From Rotaria sordida (lineage: Eukaryota; Rotifera; Eurotatoria; Philodinida; Philodinidae): a stretch of 64,000 nt of DNA. The notes beneath the pieces are model-generated. The model saw only the letters and a program-made list of their open reading frames with translations. It did no database searches and was not told the DNA's origin. Of the stretch, positions 13,001 through 25,179 are shown one piece after another. Within the stretch, counting starts at the first letter, position 1. Each line of letters starts with the position of its first letter. The translations under genes and the position numbers were made by a program. The stretch lies in contig CAJNOL010000580.1 of the NCBI GenBank assembly GCA_905250125.1, positions 57,596 through 121,595 on the forward strand, written 5' to 3'.

Positions 13001-16000
13001 ATCTATCGTAGAAGTATATTATCTGTTTGATATTGTTGTTAGAATTTGAAAAAAAAGGTCTTCATCGTGGACACTACTATTTCTAACCTGGAAATAAATA
13101 TAGATTAGATTCTAATAGGAATATTCTCCATAGGATTCTTATATTTTTTTAAACTGATTATAGAAAGAGATGACACAAACAGCTTCAATAAGGTTAATAT
13201 GAAAAAGTCTATCTTAACAATCAATATTCTATTGATTATCAAGGATAGATTTTATATTTTCTTGCATAGATTGATCGACAATTTTAAATTTGTTAAGTTT
13301 GCTTGATCAGATTCGTAGTTGCATTATCATTATAACCAAGAATAAACTGTCAATCAAGTTGACGGATATTGATAAGGTTGAAAGTAAATCGTTATCTTAG
13401 CTAGATATTCTTTTAAAGTCGATCAACATAGCTCGACTCTATTCAAGGAAGAATGTCTCTAAGGTAAATAAACAATCTCGATATTGAATTCCATACCTAT
13501 CTCATTTATCGATTTTAAATCATAATAAAATAGAATAAATTTCTAACTCTATGCCTGTTACTTAATATATATTGATAGGACGATTGTCTAATCCAATTGT
13601 TAAAAGGTCTGATTTCGACTGTAGTGGATTAGAAATCAATTCCTAGATTATTTTCTGAGAAGTTTATCTTATATTTTCTCTGAGATCTTCCTATTGGTTT
13701 ACATAAATCTATCAGTTGAAAAGGGAAATACATCTTCGTCAACCTAATTTATAATAGATTGAAATATTTTCCTAATAAATGTGAAAAAAAAAGTCGATGA
13801 TACGATTCTGATGATGAGAATGAAATATTTCCTTTTATATAGATTTAACAAATAACTAACAATTTATTGAATGATCGTTTAAGCAAGAAAGTATTACTTA
13901 TTCGTTTCAATATTAAATAGAAAAAGTTCCTCTTGCCTTTTGTTCTTTGTTATTCTTCGTTCTTCATCAATGTTGATCCATCTTGACGCTTTTTTAATAA
14001 TCGAATTAATTCATCTTTGATCGTCAAATAAAATTCTAGTCCGAGTAACAAGATCCACATAGTTAAGTGAAATTCTCACATTAGTATAAGATTTCTAAGA
14101 AATATTTATGCAATGAAGACCATGATGATGTGTTATTATAGACTAAACTGAGATATCCTTATGGAATTGATAAAATCTTTCTATAAGATTGTCTATCTTT
14201 TAATAAATCTTTTTCAGTTGATAATGCATCAAATTGAAATATTATCTGACAATGAACTTCTTTCGATAACTTTATAATCAATCGTCGATATATCTTCCTG
14301 GTTGATTGTAGATCACCAATCACAATTCGAATCAACGATAATCCTACAAATGATCATTTTCGTTTAGTTATTCTACAACAATCTCAATTTTAACTGTGAA
14401 TGAAGACATCCTGGTCAATATTCTTCTTCTTCTGTATATGGTGCATTAATTAATTCTTTCTTTAATTTAAATAGAGGATCCTATTAAATATTCAGTCGAT
14501 CATTACCCTTATAAGAAGATATTGATCAATATGTTTTATAATATTACAAAAATTTAATTAGATGATATATAAGCTTGTTTCTATCAATTAAAAAATGAAG
14601 ATCTACTGATATAATATTACTGTGTTAAAATTAATGATGATAGATCGATGAATGATTGATATAATTAGAAATTCTATATGATTTTTATCAATCCATAATA
14701 GCATAATTATTATTGTATTCAATACCGGAAAAAATAAATGAAAAAAAGCAGGAATAAACCTCTGATTTGAAAAAGATTTCCCTCCTAATATAGTTGGTAG
14801 AGTGCGCTCCTTATATAATATTAGCTTATTTTTATCTAAACCATTTTCGAAAATACTTCACATTTCCTTCATTCTTCTACTGAAACAATATCACATATTA
14901 TATATATAATATCAATCATCAGTTGAATAATTGTTCATAGCTCTTTGTTTGTTCGAAGTTAGTTTATAAAATGGATTTTGAATAGATCCTAAATAATCAA
15001 CTAATAAAACTAAAAATTGATTGAGACATTGAATAGAAGATTATTTTCATTTAATTAATATAAGGATGATAAAAGAAAATAATCTCAGTTATAATATTAA
15101 TAGTATAAATCTAAAATCAATTTATCTACTATTTCTATATCAATCTTAAAAGTTTATTAGGATTATTTTCTATTATTAGATATTTTTCGAAAAAATAAAA
15201 AAAGATAATTTATTAGAAAATGAATTAACCTCAAATAAAATAATATAAAAATCGATGGTGAATCGATCTGATTCGATTGTTGAAAAGGGCAGATAAAAAA
15301 GTATGTCCCATTGTTGATGTATTCGGTTTACACTGATTCTCCTAGGTGAATTGTGTAGCTAAGAATAAATTGATATATGGAATAAAAATCTCTAAATATG
15401 ATCGGTTTAAAAAAAAAATTCTCTCGAAATATTTATCTTATGAAACAAATAATTAATAGAGTTATATAAAAAAAAAAGCAAATAGGATAATTTGATTTGG
15501 TTTGATAATCTGAAAATGGAAAAAAAAATGTTTCTATTCTATATATAATGGTGAAAATAAAAAAAAAATGTTAATTGTCAGGTATCAAATTCAAGTGATC
15601 GATTTAAAGAAATAATTTCATCAATTCCATTATATTCATCATTATTTAATAAATATGTTAGTTTATCATCAATTGATCGTAAACATTTATTAAGAATTCA
15701 TAAATCAGTATTACATTCATCATTTATTGCTGATTATATGTTAACTAATTATTCAATTGAAAATTATATTGAAAAATGGGAATATAGAATATTAATTGAT
15801 GATAAACAACTTAAACAATTAACAAATTTCGATAAACTTAGTCAATATGAATTAGTATTATCTCTTTATAATCGTGGTCTTTATCTTCATTTAAATGATA
15901 TGGGAAAAGTTTTAGAATATCAACAAATAAATAATTTATATAAATTTGAGAAAAAAAAATTCGATATATTAAATGAAATAATTGAAATTGATGAAAATAT

Positions 16001-16121
16001 TATAAATGATTGGAAAGAATTATTATATAAATGGATTCAAATTCATGATAAACTATCCAAATCAAATAGAATATCAACAAGTTTTCTTGTTCATATAGGA
16101 GCTTTACTTTCAAAAGAATAA
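10072..16121 (+). CDS. LETM1-domain protein, LETMD1-like (four exons)
   Basis: Spliced model: 10072-10247, 10322-10502, 10556-10684, 15582-16121, giving 341 aa with consistent phases (2, 0, 0) at GT-AG introns of 74, 53 and 4897 bp. Human LETMD1 is similar in length. Exon 1 carries WLGSKLLYQNYKSV. Exon 2 carries TRIDKIGFEQFRYDIRVGG, then a hydrophobic membrane segment (about residues 84-106) and LAPKYLPSTLIMP-like sequence. Exon 4 carries the rest of the LETM1 domain (LSQYELVLSLYNRGLYLH). LETM1-type proteins sit in the mitochondrial inner membrane and affect cation exchange, ribosome binding or lipid metabolism. The last intron holds two nested inverted-repeat elements. A small extra exon within that intron is possible, but the frame does not require one. 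Confidence 0.85.
12021..15252. mobile_element. 3.2 kb element with ~340 bp inverted terminal arms, inside the LETMD1-like intron
   Basis: Sequence 12021-12982 (minus the foldback insert 12189-12810) is the inverted counterpart of 14912-15252. The left arm starts ATTTTTATATTATTTTATTT, and the right arm ends with its complement. Arms differ at few positions. The ~1.9 kb centre (12983-14911) has no intact open frame, only short broken stretches. No target-site duplication is evident at the outer edges. It looks like a non-autonomous long-TIR transposon, possibly of the same general type as 7584-8802 although the arm sequences differ. Confidence 0.7.
12189..12807. mobile_element. Foldback (near-palindromic) element, 619 bp, with 3 bp TSD
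   Basis: Two ~290 bp arms (12189-12479 and 12518-12807) are nearly perfect inverted copies around a ~38 bp loop. The termini are CGAGGGAACC and GGTTCCCTCG. The element is flanked by TGA on both sides (12186-12188 and 12808-12810). The matching arm at 15086-15100 carries the uninterrupted site with a single TGA, so both ends and the duplication are read directly. It is richer in GC than its surroundings. A 3 bp duplication is compatible with PIF/Harbinger, CACTA or Zator-type transposition. The family cannot be assigned because there is no transposase. Confidence 0.9.
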
Positions 16122-16170
16122 ACCTTTACTTTCAAAAGAATAAACTTTTACTTTCAAAAGAATAAACTTT
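16098..16170 (+). repeat. Tandem repeat across the LETMD1-like stop codon
   Basis: About three copies of a 23 bp unit (CTTTTACTTTCAAAAGAATAAA with small changes) run from the last codons of the LETMD1-like gene into its 3' UTR. Each unit contains the end codons Ser-Lys-Glu-stop, so the true stop is the first of several duplicated ones. Confidence 0.75.
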
Positions 16171-16257
16171 TATATAAATATTTATTTATAGATTTTAAAA
16201 TAGAAAATAATAAATAGGAATTTGATTTATTTTATATTTATTTTTAAAGAAATATAT

Positions 16258-18488
16258 TCAAGGATAAATAGCACTTTGATATTTTTTATGAAAAGTTCTT
16301 TTATAAATCGGATTTGTTTTTAAATAACATATTGATGAATCAATATCATATGTAAATCCACGACAAACTAAAATATTAACACACGATAAACAACATTTTG
16401 ACCATGTCATTGATTTATTTGAGATTAAATCAATACCAATTAAATAAACATTTTCGATAATGATTAAATTTTCACATGAATACAATTCTAGAAATAAACT
16501 ATTTATTTATTGACACGAGATTTTTTTTTATATAGATTTAAATATCTTATCTAATTTTCTAGTTGACAAATTTCATTCGAATTTTAAAAGAACAAGGAGA
16601 TTTTAATTAAGATTAGTTTTTATTTCTATATATATCTCAAAACAAATTAATAAATAATATCTTTGAAAAAAGTTCATCAATTAATAAATCAATTAAATAG
16701 AATTTATCTCATTTGGATTTTTTTTCGATCGATCATTAATCATTCTCAAAAGATAATATTATTATCTAGAATAACGACCTTTTACTTTTATAATATAAAC
16801 AAGAAAATCTAATTCGATTTATTTGGATTTTTTTTAAAGATATTTGTTTATAGAATAGAATTTCGAATATATTCTTTAATTCTATTATTTATCTTAACAA
16901 TCTATATGATGATTATTATTCAATAAAATAAATTAAATCGAATAATCGATATTGGTTTAAATCGATGATTAAGAATAAAAATGTTTATCTTTTTAGAATA
17001 TATTATAAAGATTATAATTAAATATTTTTAAACTGACATTTTCAATCTATCCAAAGTAAATCATTATGCTATCCGACTAGAACGAACAATCCTATCGGAA
17101 TCGATAGGAAAAGCATAAATTCGTATAGAATAAATTCCTAAAATAGTCATTTAAATAAATCCATTGATAGAATATTCGTCTTTCAATTATTGTTTTCTGC
17201 TCATTTAGAATAAATTTAGATGAAAAATAAAGAATATATCATATTCTGAGAGAGAAGCTCGGACGATTTTTCTAGTGAGTTTTCCTTATTATCCGACAGA
17301 AAAAAAAGCGAATATTACTTCGAATTGACGATAAAAATCTTGTTAATAATAGTGTTTCTCTATAGTAAGCAATTGATATCTATTTGATGAGAGAATATAT
17401 TTACTTATTTATTTGAATGATTGAAAAAAGAAAAAAGACTAATTATCAGAATATTATTTATCAAGATTATTTCTAATAAAGTTGATTAAAGATAGATATA
17501 ATTATTTTCAAAATTTGTTATATAAATAAATAAGAAAATATCTATTTGAATAAAGTAACTCTTTCAATTTGTATATCTATAAAAGATTTAATTTAATAAA
17601 TTCTTTTAAATATATTCTTAAAATGTTATTTATTTATTTTCTTATTTGAAATTTTTCTTGAAATAAATATTTTATTATATATTTAATTAAATGAAACTTT
17701 TCTATTTAATTATTCTTAAATAAATCTAAATAATATTTATTGATTGATTGATTAAAATAAAATAAAATTTTATATATCAATATGTGATTATTTATTTTTC
17801 TATATATTATTTTTCTTTGATTTATTTATAGTATATAATAATACTCTTTGTATATAATCTAAAGATTGTTTGTCAACTCCATCAATCTACGAAATTTTAA
17901 ATTAAACAAAAACAACTAGATTTTACTTCAATCTTTATATATAATCAATAATTTGTTTTAAGATTTTTCATATATAGTTATATACTGATAAATAATTAAA
18001 TTATATTCTCATTTAGAATATTTAATAATAAATAAGTTTAAAGAATAAATTCATTTACCAATTGATCTTTTGTCATATCTCATTTCATCTTAAATAAAAT
18101 ATCGAATTAATTCAATAAAAATTATTTCAAATTCTTTCTTTCCTCACTTTTAATTGATGATGGCCAATATGGATCGATTGTTAATATCATTAATGGTAAG
18201 ATTATTGAAAAAATAAATAGAATTATTATTAAAAATCCAATTAATATTTGAAGTTTTATTGAAAATATTTTTCCTGTATTATCGACAGTTTTACTATATG
18301 AATAAATAAATAAATTTATTAAAATAAAAATAAATAAAATACTCAATAGTTATTGAGATTTCTTGTTGAATTGTCCAATCGGGATTCCAGAAAGATTTTG
18401 ATTTAAGATCATTATCATCAATTTGAGAATGAAAAGTGACAGCAGATGGGCAAATATAAGGCAATGAATGTTCTTCAACTTTAGTCAT
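16258..18488 (-). CDS. Type II membrane protein with C-terminal PAN/Apple domain (three exons)
   Basis: Model on the minus strand: 18488-18343, 18293-18148, 16487-16258, giving 173 aa, GT-AG introns of 49 and 1660 bp and consistent phases (2, 1). Exon 1 encodes a polar N-terminus starting MTKVEEHSLPYICPSAV. Exon 2 encodes a strong transmembrane helix (LQILIGFLIIILFIFSIILP) and then DPYWPSSIK. Exon 3 encodes a PAN/Apple-like module with spaced cysteines (YSCEN, WSKCCLSCVN, CRGFTYDIDSSICYLK). The order implies a cytosolic N-terminus and an extracellular adhesion or ligand-binding module. If the second donor (GTGAGG) is not used, exon 2 reads to a stop at 18122 and gives a 105 aa protein without the PAN module. 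The PAN call rests on the cysteine pattern and GFTYD motif. Confidence 0.65.
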
Positions 18489-19580
18489 TATTATTCAAAT
18501 GACAAAAACATAAAAAAGAAAAAAAGAATGAAAGACTATTCGAGATTTTGCTTCTATTAACGACTGAATAAGTTTACATAAATATTCAATTTCAAATAAG
18601 ATTTTTATTTTATTTTTTTCTATTTTTAATTAAGAAACAACAAATAATTTTTTTTTCTTTTTCTTATTTTATGTCAATAAAAGCTTAAAAGATTTTTTTT
18701 TGCTTTTCATATCAATCAGTCAATTGGAATTATTTCATAAAGAATTTTCTATTCGAAAATGTTAATAACATATTTCAATAAAAGATTTTCTTTTTTTTTA
18801 TTAATAATTAGAAAAAAAACAAATAAATCGAATATCCTAAAGAATAAATATTCATCAGTGGACAAAAAACACTGATTAACTTGTTGTTTTATATAAAATT
18901 AATTTTTCAAATTATTTCCCACAAAGATTTCATTCAACCTGCTTTTTTTAAATAAATAATTCGATGAAATTGTCACAAGGTTTTTTTTCTTTTATTCTTC
19001 TCTGATTATTCATTCCTAGAAAGTTGACTGACTATGCAAAACGTAAAATAGATTTTTTTTGTTTTACTTTCTACAATATTACTATTATTATATTGATCAA
19101 CAACAATAACAAGATTTATCGAAAATAAAACAAAAATGAATCATCTTTTATTTAAATTGATAGAGAATATTTTCAACTCGAAAAATAATTTCGTCTAGAT
19201 TTTTCTATTAAGTAAATCTTCAAATCAATTTTGCTTTTTATATCATAAGAAACGTTTATTCGAATAAATATTTTATTATATTAAATATACGAAAATTTTT
19301 CTTAAATTATTTTAGAGAAGAACTTTTTAGATTTTAGAGACTTGAAAAAACTTTTTAAAATTATTTTCATTTATTTATATTTCATTTCTAACATTGCAAC
19401 TTAACAACTTTTTAAAAAGAAATTTTTTTTCTCAAATTTTTTAACATAAAAATTTTCATTTGGAACTTTTGTATTTAATTTCAAAAATTATTCGTAACTA
19501 TTTATTGTCTAACAAATATCTACGAATAATTTCAAATAAAAAAGAATAAAATATTTTATTAACTAAAAAATATTTACGAA
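18489..19580. other. AT-rich intergenic sequence
   Basis: Nothing gene-like is visible. Poly-T and poly-A runs are frequent. Confidence 0.5.
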
Positions 19581-22430
19581 TCATTTATCTAATTGAATAA
19601 TTTCAAATAAACATTGGTAAAATAATTTATTATCTAAAAAACACTTATATACTATAATCAATCGATTAATTATTATACAAACTATACGAGAAAAATACCA
19701 ATGCATACCAATGCCATTCACGATGGTCGTATAAAATTGTATTCCATCGTATACGATCATCATTGTACGTCGTATTTTGTTATATACGATCCTATACGAT
19801 CGCAGATCTTAAACTTGGGATTACGCCGTTTGAAAGAACGCGTTCTACATGCGTGACATATAAATACAGAGACCGGTGAAGACATGTCTTTTAGTGATGA
19901 AACCAAGAGACGTAATAGTATATCGTCAAGTAGATCTAGATTTTTTGGGAAGGATTCGACTGTCACAATGAATACACTCGATAAATATTAAATATTTTCA
20001 TGTAAGTGACGTTTCTTCAAATAAGTTGAAAAATAATTATTTTTCTTTCTTATATAGGTTGTCTCTCCACAAAACAATAATATTCAAACATGTTAGCTGT
20101 TCATTGACTAGTAGCCAGTGCACACCTGCTCACGTTAATACTATTCTCTTCCTATTCAGTATTATCAAAAACAAAACTTTAAAATATAATGTGTCCTACC
20201 ATCAATAAATGCAACTAATATCTAGATGGTAAAGATGCTTTGATAATATGTTTACTCTTTCGAAAGCTGAAGTCCATCTCAAATTCAATTTATATGTTGG
20301 CTTATCAGCATGCCATTCATTCAACTAAATCTTAGACAAATGACCTAATAGAAGACCATCCGTGTTTAACAAAAATCAGTTTATTTAAAGAAATAATCGT
20401 TAATCGATTACCACTCTTGTTACTGTCAACATCGAAGCACATACGATAACACATCTACAGCAGATATATTTTTCACAGTTATTCCAGTATACCTATATGC
20501 CGCTATTTATCCAAACAGTACTTAGCAAATTCGTTGAGCTTTACATAAAGTACTACCAACTATTGGTATTGCCTATTACTATCATGTATTGTCTTGCGTA
20601 TTTTACATAATATCTCCCAGGTAACAAACAAGAAACAGTCTTGTTACAGATCCTTCTCTTAACAATTCTATAGGTCTTAGTGATTACTATTGATACTGAA
20701 AAACTGGCTCCAGTTCTAAATCAAATAGTAGAGAATGAACGTACACATGGTTCACTATAAGGTACCTTTTTCCATATTGGGGATGATGTGTACTAGGCAA
20801 CATATAGAACACACCATTTTTGGAGGTCCTTGTCTTGACAATTCTGCAAGTCTTAGTGATCACTATTGATGCTGGAAAAATGGCTTCAGTTCTGAATCAA
20901 ATAGTGGATAACGAAGGTATACAACGTTTTAGCGTACCTTATGATGAGCATAAAAAAGTGTGTAATCGTGCTTTTCGTTTGAAAAAGCTGGATCAGTCGT
21001 GTATCTTTTTTCTCAGATATTTTTACATCAGAAGATACAGTTTTTCACGGGCTATCTTCTGATGTCATAAAATTTATGGGGAACTCCTGTTTTGACGTCA
21101 AAAAGAGTCACAATACTGTGAAAAATTGAAGTATTGTTTTGTTAAAGAATACTTTGTTAGTCTTTGTTTGTCCACAAAATAATGTTTGTGGAGAGTACAA
21201 AAAGGCATGATCTGATAGAAAAAATGATGCTCTTTCTTTTTACAAGAGTTATTACTATGTTAATGCTCGAAATAGTGGAATGCTTTTGTACTACATTAAA
21301 AGCACGAAAATGATCATTTTTCGTCTAGGTCTATAAACCCTATGATTGAAGTGTACTTCAGAACTCATCAAGGGATGCTTAGATCAAACTAATATTTTGA
21401 ATTTATTACTAACTCTGAAAGGCCTTTCTTTTCAGAAGATCAAATCCAAAATGAAAAATTTTTCTCCGGTCCTGTTATCTGGTATTCTGGCAAACCCTCT
21501 CTCTTAAGCCCCCTCAGAAACGATTTTCCACTTAAGATAGTCCTTTTGGACTGAAATTTTCAGGAATGAGTGATCTTGGAGAGATACGTTTCTGGTAAAA
21601 ATTTCAGCTCGATTGGTCGTACTAGACCGGATTTCCAGCTGATTCACAGGTCATTTTTGGCCTTCAGGAGAATCGATATAACTTCGTTATAAGATGTGGT
21701 AGAGAGCTCGGGTTGGTGTCAAATTAAAGCCAATGTGAGTACGCAACTTTTGTGCTAACAGAATTTTGAGATTCAATCTCGTCCATTTTTTATGAGCATT
21801 TTAGTGGGATGGTCTTAAAAGCATAAAAAATGGTGGTCCAACGACAGTAAATCCCACTTTTCTCAGTCCAGGAACCAACTATAAAAAATCCATTCGGACA
21901 AAAATTTACTCTCATTAAGACCTTTAAAACAAAAAGAATTATTGATTATAGCTTGAGATAGGACGAAGTTATTTCAATTTTTCTGTCTGGAAACCGTATT
22001 TTGAGAAAAACTCTAAAGAAATTTTAGAACTGGATTTTTTCATTCAAATCCAGAAAAAATCATATTACAATGGTATATTATTAATTCATTCCAGTGGATC
22101 GTTTTAGACTACGTAAGAGATGAAAGTAACTAACGTCATCTGACATTCTGAGTAATATAAAAGTGTTCTACTCAACGCTAATCCAAGTGGCAACGTAGTT
22201 CTTCCAAAACTGAAACACCTGAAAAATCACGAAAATTTCTCCGAAAATATGGTAGTAGAGTCAAAGTTTTATATGATAAGTCTTTGAAAATCTGGTCATT
22301 TTCCAAAAAGCTATATATATTCTGAAAGAGGAAGCTTCGCTGCATCTTCCTGTGATAAAAACTCAACTTCGATATTCCTTTGAAAAATTCGATTTTGTAA
22401 GGGAGGGGGGGCCTTAAATATGATTAATTA
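19581..22430. repeat. Non-coding repeat-derived tract of higher GC
   Basis: Base composition changes here from the AT-rich background to a mixed sequence with no coherent coding frame. It contains a diverged direct repeat (20649-20752 and 20825-20928, both with CAGTTCT and AATCAAATAGT), a perfect 13 bp hairpin (21025-21037 with 21053-21065) and the motif CTGAAATTTTCAGG at 21551, which also occurs in the foldback element. It is probably decayed transposon sequence, and no class can be assigned. Confidence 0.45.
20649..20928. repeat. Diverged direct repeat, ~104 bp unit, 176 bp apart
   Basis: Copies at 20649-20752 and 20825-20928 align almost without gaps at roughly 80% identity. Only the second copy lies in an 80-codon open frame, which probably arises by chance. 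Confidence 0.65.
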
Positions 22431-23011
22431 TTAAAAGATTTTTTATATAATTAAATTGTATGAGGTGTTGTTGGAGCATGATTTTAATTTATTTCATTTA
22501 ATATTAATTGTTCTCTTAGCAAAGAAAAGACATAAATGATTTATTTATTTATTTAATTAATGGATCTGTTGATACAGACGCCATAATGATGGAATATAAA
22601 TAGAAAGGATAACGAAAATAATCGATTGATATCCATAAAAAATCGTAGAAAGAAAAAAAAACACAGAGATTTATATAACTTGTTATTATCTCAAATAAAT
22701 TTTCATATCCTATGATAATCATCCGAAAAATTTTCTGCTACGAAAAAAAACTAATGAGTTGAAGATGGTATGGAACCTTGATACATATGTGACAATCTAG
22801 TCAATATATGATAAAACTAGGATAATCTTGAATTGATTTAGAATTTTTTTCGGTGAGAAAGACTATTGCAATAAAATCAGTGAGTTTTAAAAGAATAGAC
22901 TGTAGGTTATTCGTAGTTGACGAATCTGAATATATAGGAGCTTCTATAGACTTTATTTGACCGAAAAAGCTATCAATAAATATAAGATAAAGGTGACTTG
23001 TTGCATCCTTA
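22431..23011. other. AT-rich intergenic sequence
   Basis: No supported feature between the repeat tract and the Tc1-like MITE. Confidence 0.5.
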
Positions 23012-23013
23012 TA

Positions 23014-23226
23014 CACACGTGAGCAAAAGTCTTTCCCCCCATCTCTTTTCTTGGCAAAGTTTTCTCTGCTATTTTAAGGACAAAATATGGTGTTGTTCGG
23101 GCCGATTAGGGGTTATTAGGGATCCTCTTTTATATGGCCCGAACAACATCATGTTTTGTCCTTATAATAGCAGAGAAAATCTTGCCAAGAAAAGAGATGA
23201 GGGGGAAAGACTTTTGACCACGGGTG
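23014..23226. mobile_element. Tc1/mariner-type MITE, 213 bp, TA target site
   Basis: A near-complete palindrome. The arms of ~100 bp begin CACACGTGAGCAAAAGTC on the left and CACCCGTGGTCAAAAGTC on the right (complement), and both contain TCTCTTTTCTTGGCAA. The element is flanked by TA on each side (23012-23013 and 23227-23228). The CA...GTG.NCAAAAGT terminus and TA duplication are typical of Tc1/mariner MITEs. The 80-codon open frame across it is a by-product of the palindrome. Confidence 0.85.
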
Positions 23227-23228
23227 TA

Positions 23229-24064
23229 GCTATCGATTGATAATATTTGTTTAGAATAAGGTGTAATTAACTCGAAATTTCTCATTTCTATAAATTATTT
23301 TGACTTGAAAATAAATAAGACAATAGAAAAGATCTTAGAAAATATGTTTGAAACAATTAATGATTATGTTCTTGATTAGTTATATCATTATATAATAAAG
23401 ACATCATTTTGTTTATCTCTATTTGACCATTGAGATTCTATAGGAATAAATCAGTCATTCTACTAATATTGGTTAAATATATTTCCTTTACGAATGGTAT
23501 TAGCTGAAATAGTGCATATTTTTCGTTTGTTAATATATGTGATTAAAACTCGTTCGTTCGCTTCTATGTAAGTAGAATAGACTGATTAGTTTTATAGTTG
23601 AAAATATTTTCCCTCTATATTCAGTTACTAAAAAGTCTCTTATATCTATTCCTAATACATAAATAATGTCAAACGTGAAACAAACGTTTTTCTTTTAATT
23701 CGATTAAAAATATATTTATAGAAGATAATATTATATTCGAAAACATATCAGTGACATCATTTATAAAAATAATCCTTTATTATTTACATTTGTTAAGGAT
23801 TTGTGCATAAATATTTGTTCTTATATCCATAAGAGAATAAACGTTTTTTTTTCCAACTAAATATAAAATGTTGACAATGACAAATAAGATTATTAAAATC
23901 TTGTTTAATTAAATTGATTGATATTCTTCTTCTACAATTTATTTTACTAACGAAACGTACTATAAGTGCATAAATATGTTCATTTGATTTCTAATCATTC
24001 TTTGTTTTTCTTGTTAATAATATTTGTACAATAAATCAAAAATATATAGTTAATAATTGTTTAT
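23229..24064. other. AT-rich intergenic sequence
   Basis: No supported feature between the MITE and the piggyBac derivative. Confidence 0.5.
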
Positions 24065-24068
24065 TTAA

Positions 24069-24628
24069 CCCTTTGGGGACAGACTTATTTTTTCATAAAA
24101 AATGAAATGGTGTTTCCAAAATGAATTATATTTTGAAAGTTCTTAATGGTGATAATTATCACTGTTAGACCTCATTTAAAAGATGTAGCTCGTTTATTTT
24201 CAAATGAAAAAACGCGTGAGAAGAAAAAAACTAAAAGTTTACCAAGGTATAAAATTCCTCGAAGCAGCGAACTACGCAAAGACCCACATCGCAATCTTTA
24301 CACATATAACGTGAATCTGTTCTCTTTTTAGGTCTTCTATTAGTATATGCACATACAATACATTTTTTCTAAGTTTTTCTTTCTGTTGTTTGTAGCACAA
24401 GAGAAGGAAAAAGTCTAGCAACGAGTCTAGTTGGGTTACATCCGTGTACAGCTCCCTATCAATCAATGATGGTGCCTTACGAAAAATATTCCTGGCGCTT
24501 ACAACATGTCACTAGTGAGCTTCATCAACTTATCTCATTACACTACAGATAGAATCAGTGAGTGATTCCTTTACTAGCCTATTCAAAATTTTGAAACCGT
24601 AAATTTACGGGCTTCGTCATCAAAGAGT
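24069..24628 (-). mobile_element. piggyBac internal-deletion derivative retaining the transposase C-terminal Cys-rich domain
   Basis: The element lies between two TTAA sites (24065-24068 and 24629-24632). Its left end reads CCCTTTGGGGACAGAC and the right end, on the complement, CTCTTTGATGACGAAG, a piggyBac-like pair. Inside, the minus strand at about 24395-24255 encodes the Cys-rich finger that ends piggyBac transposases: KKCIVCAYTN, then YMCKDCDVGLCVVRCFEEFY, then a stop. It has CxxC, CxxC and CxxxC spacings. The DDD catalytic core is absent, so the copy cannot transpose by itself. It is best read as an internal deletion of a longer element. Confidence 0.8.
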
Positions 24629-24891
24629 TAATGTTTGTTGATAAAGTGTTAACATAATTTCAATAGGATGATAAACAATTAATTGAGCTAAACGTAATAC
24701 AGATATGTACAGTTATGGAAGAAATTCTTCAATGAATAATACTAATAAAACGACGATGATTTCTATCTAAATGTATTCGTTGAAATCTACGAAGAATTTT
24801 TAATGATAATCATAATAATACTAATTTATTTCGCTTTAATAAATAATCCCAATAGGTATATATTGATAAAACAAATAAATCAGTTACAACT

Positions 24892-24991
24892 NNNNNNNNN
24901 NNNNNNNNNNNNNNNNNNNNNNNNNNNNNNNNNNNNNNNNNNNNNNNNNNNNNNNNNNNNNNNNNNNNNNNNNNNNNNNNNNNNNNNNNNN
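24892..24991. other. Assembly gap (100 N)
   Basis: Exactly 100 ambiguous bases. This is a conventional scaffold gap of unknown true length, so features should not be joined across it. Confidence 0.99.
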
Positions 24992-25179
24992 TTTCAAAGA
25001 GTTTGCTTTTATTCAATGTGAGAATGATGAATTTTAAAATCGTTTCACAACTTTCAGAACACTGATTATTTAAATTAAAAAAATGAAAAGGTTCAACATT
25101 TAATAATCTAGGAGGGCAATTAATACTCTGGTTTTCCTATTGTACCATTGATCCATAAAATAAGTAGAAATGTTTTTTT

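Noticed and set aside
13950-14480. Broken minus-strand coding-like stretches (for example DELIRLLKKRQDGSTLMKNEE) inside the 12021-15252 element
   Set aside because: Too short and interrupted to assign to a gene or transposase. Noted only as possible decayed coding sequence.
14782-14830. tRNA-like A-box (TAGTTGGTAGAGTGCG)
   Set aside because: No matching B-box (GGTTCGA-type) downstream and no acceptor stem pairing.
19581-19966. Two overlapping minus-strand frames of 60-68 codons
   Set aside because: They lie in a repeat tract with no conserved motif or splice context.
21671-21688. Sequence resembling a loxP arm (ATAACTTCGTTATA)
   Set aside because: It is only a short palindrome inside repeat-derived sequence. 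There is no second arm with the right spacing and no recombinase context.
22998-23240. 80-codon plus-strand frame
   Set aside because: It is a by-product of the Tc1-like MITE palindrome.
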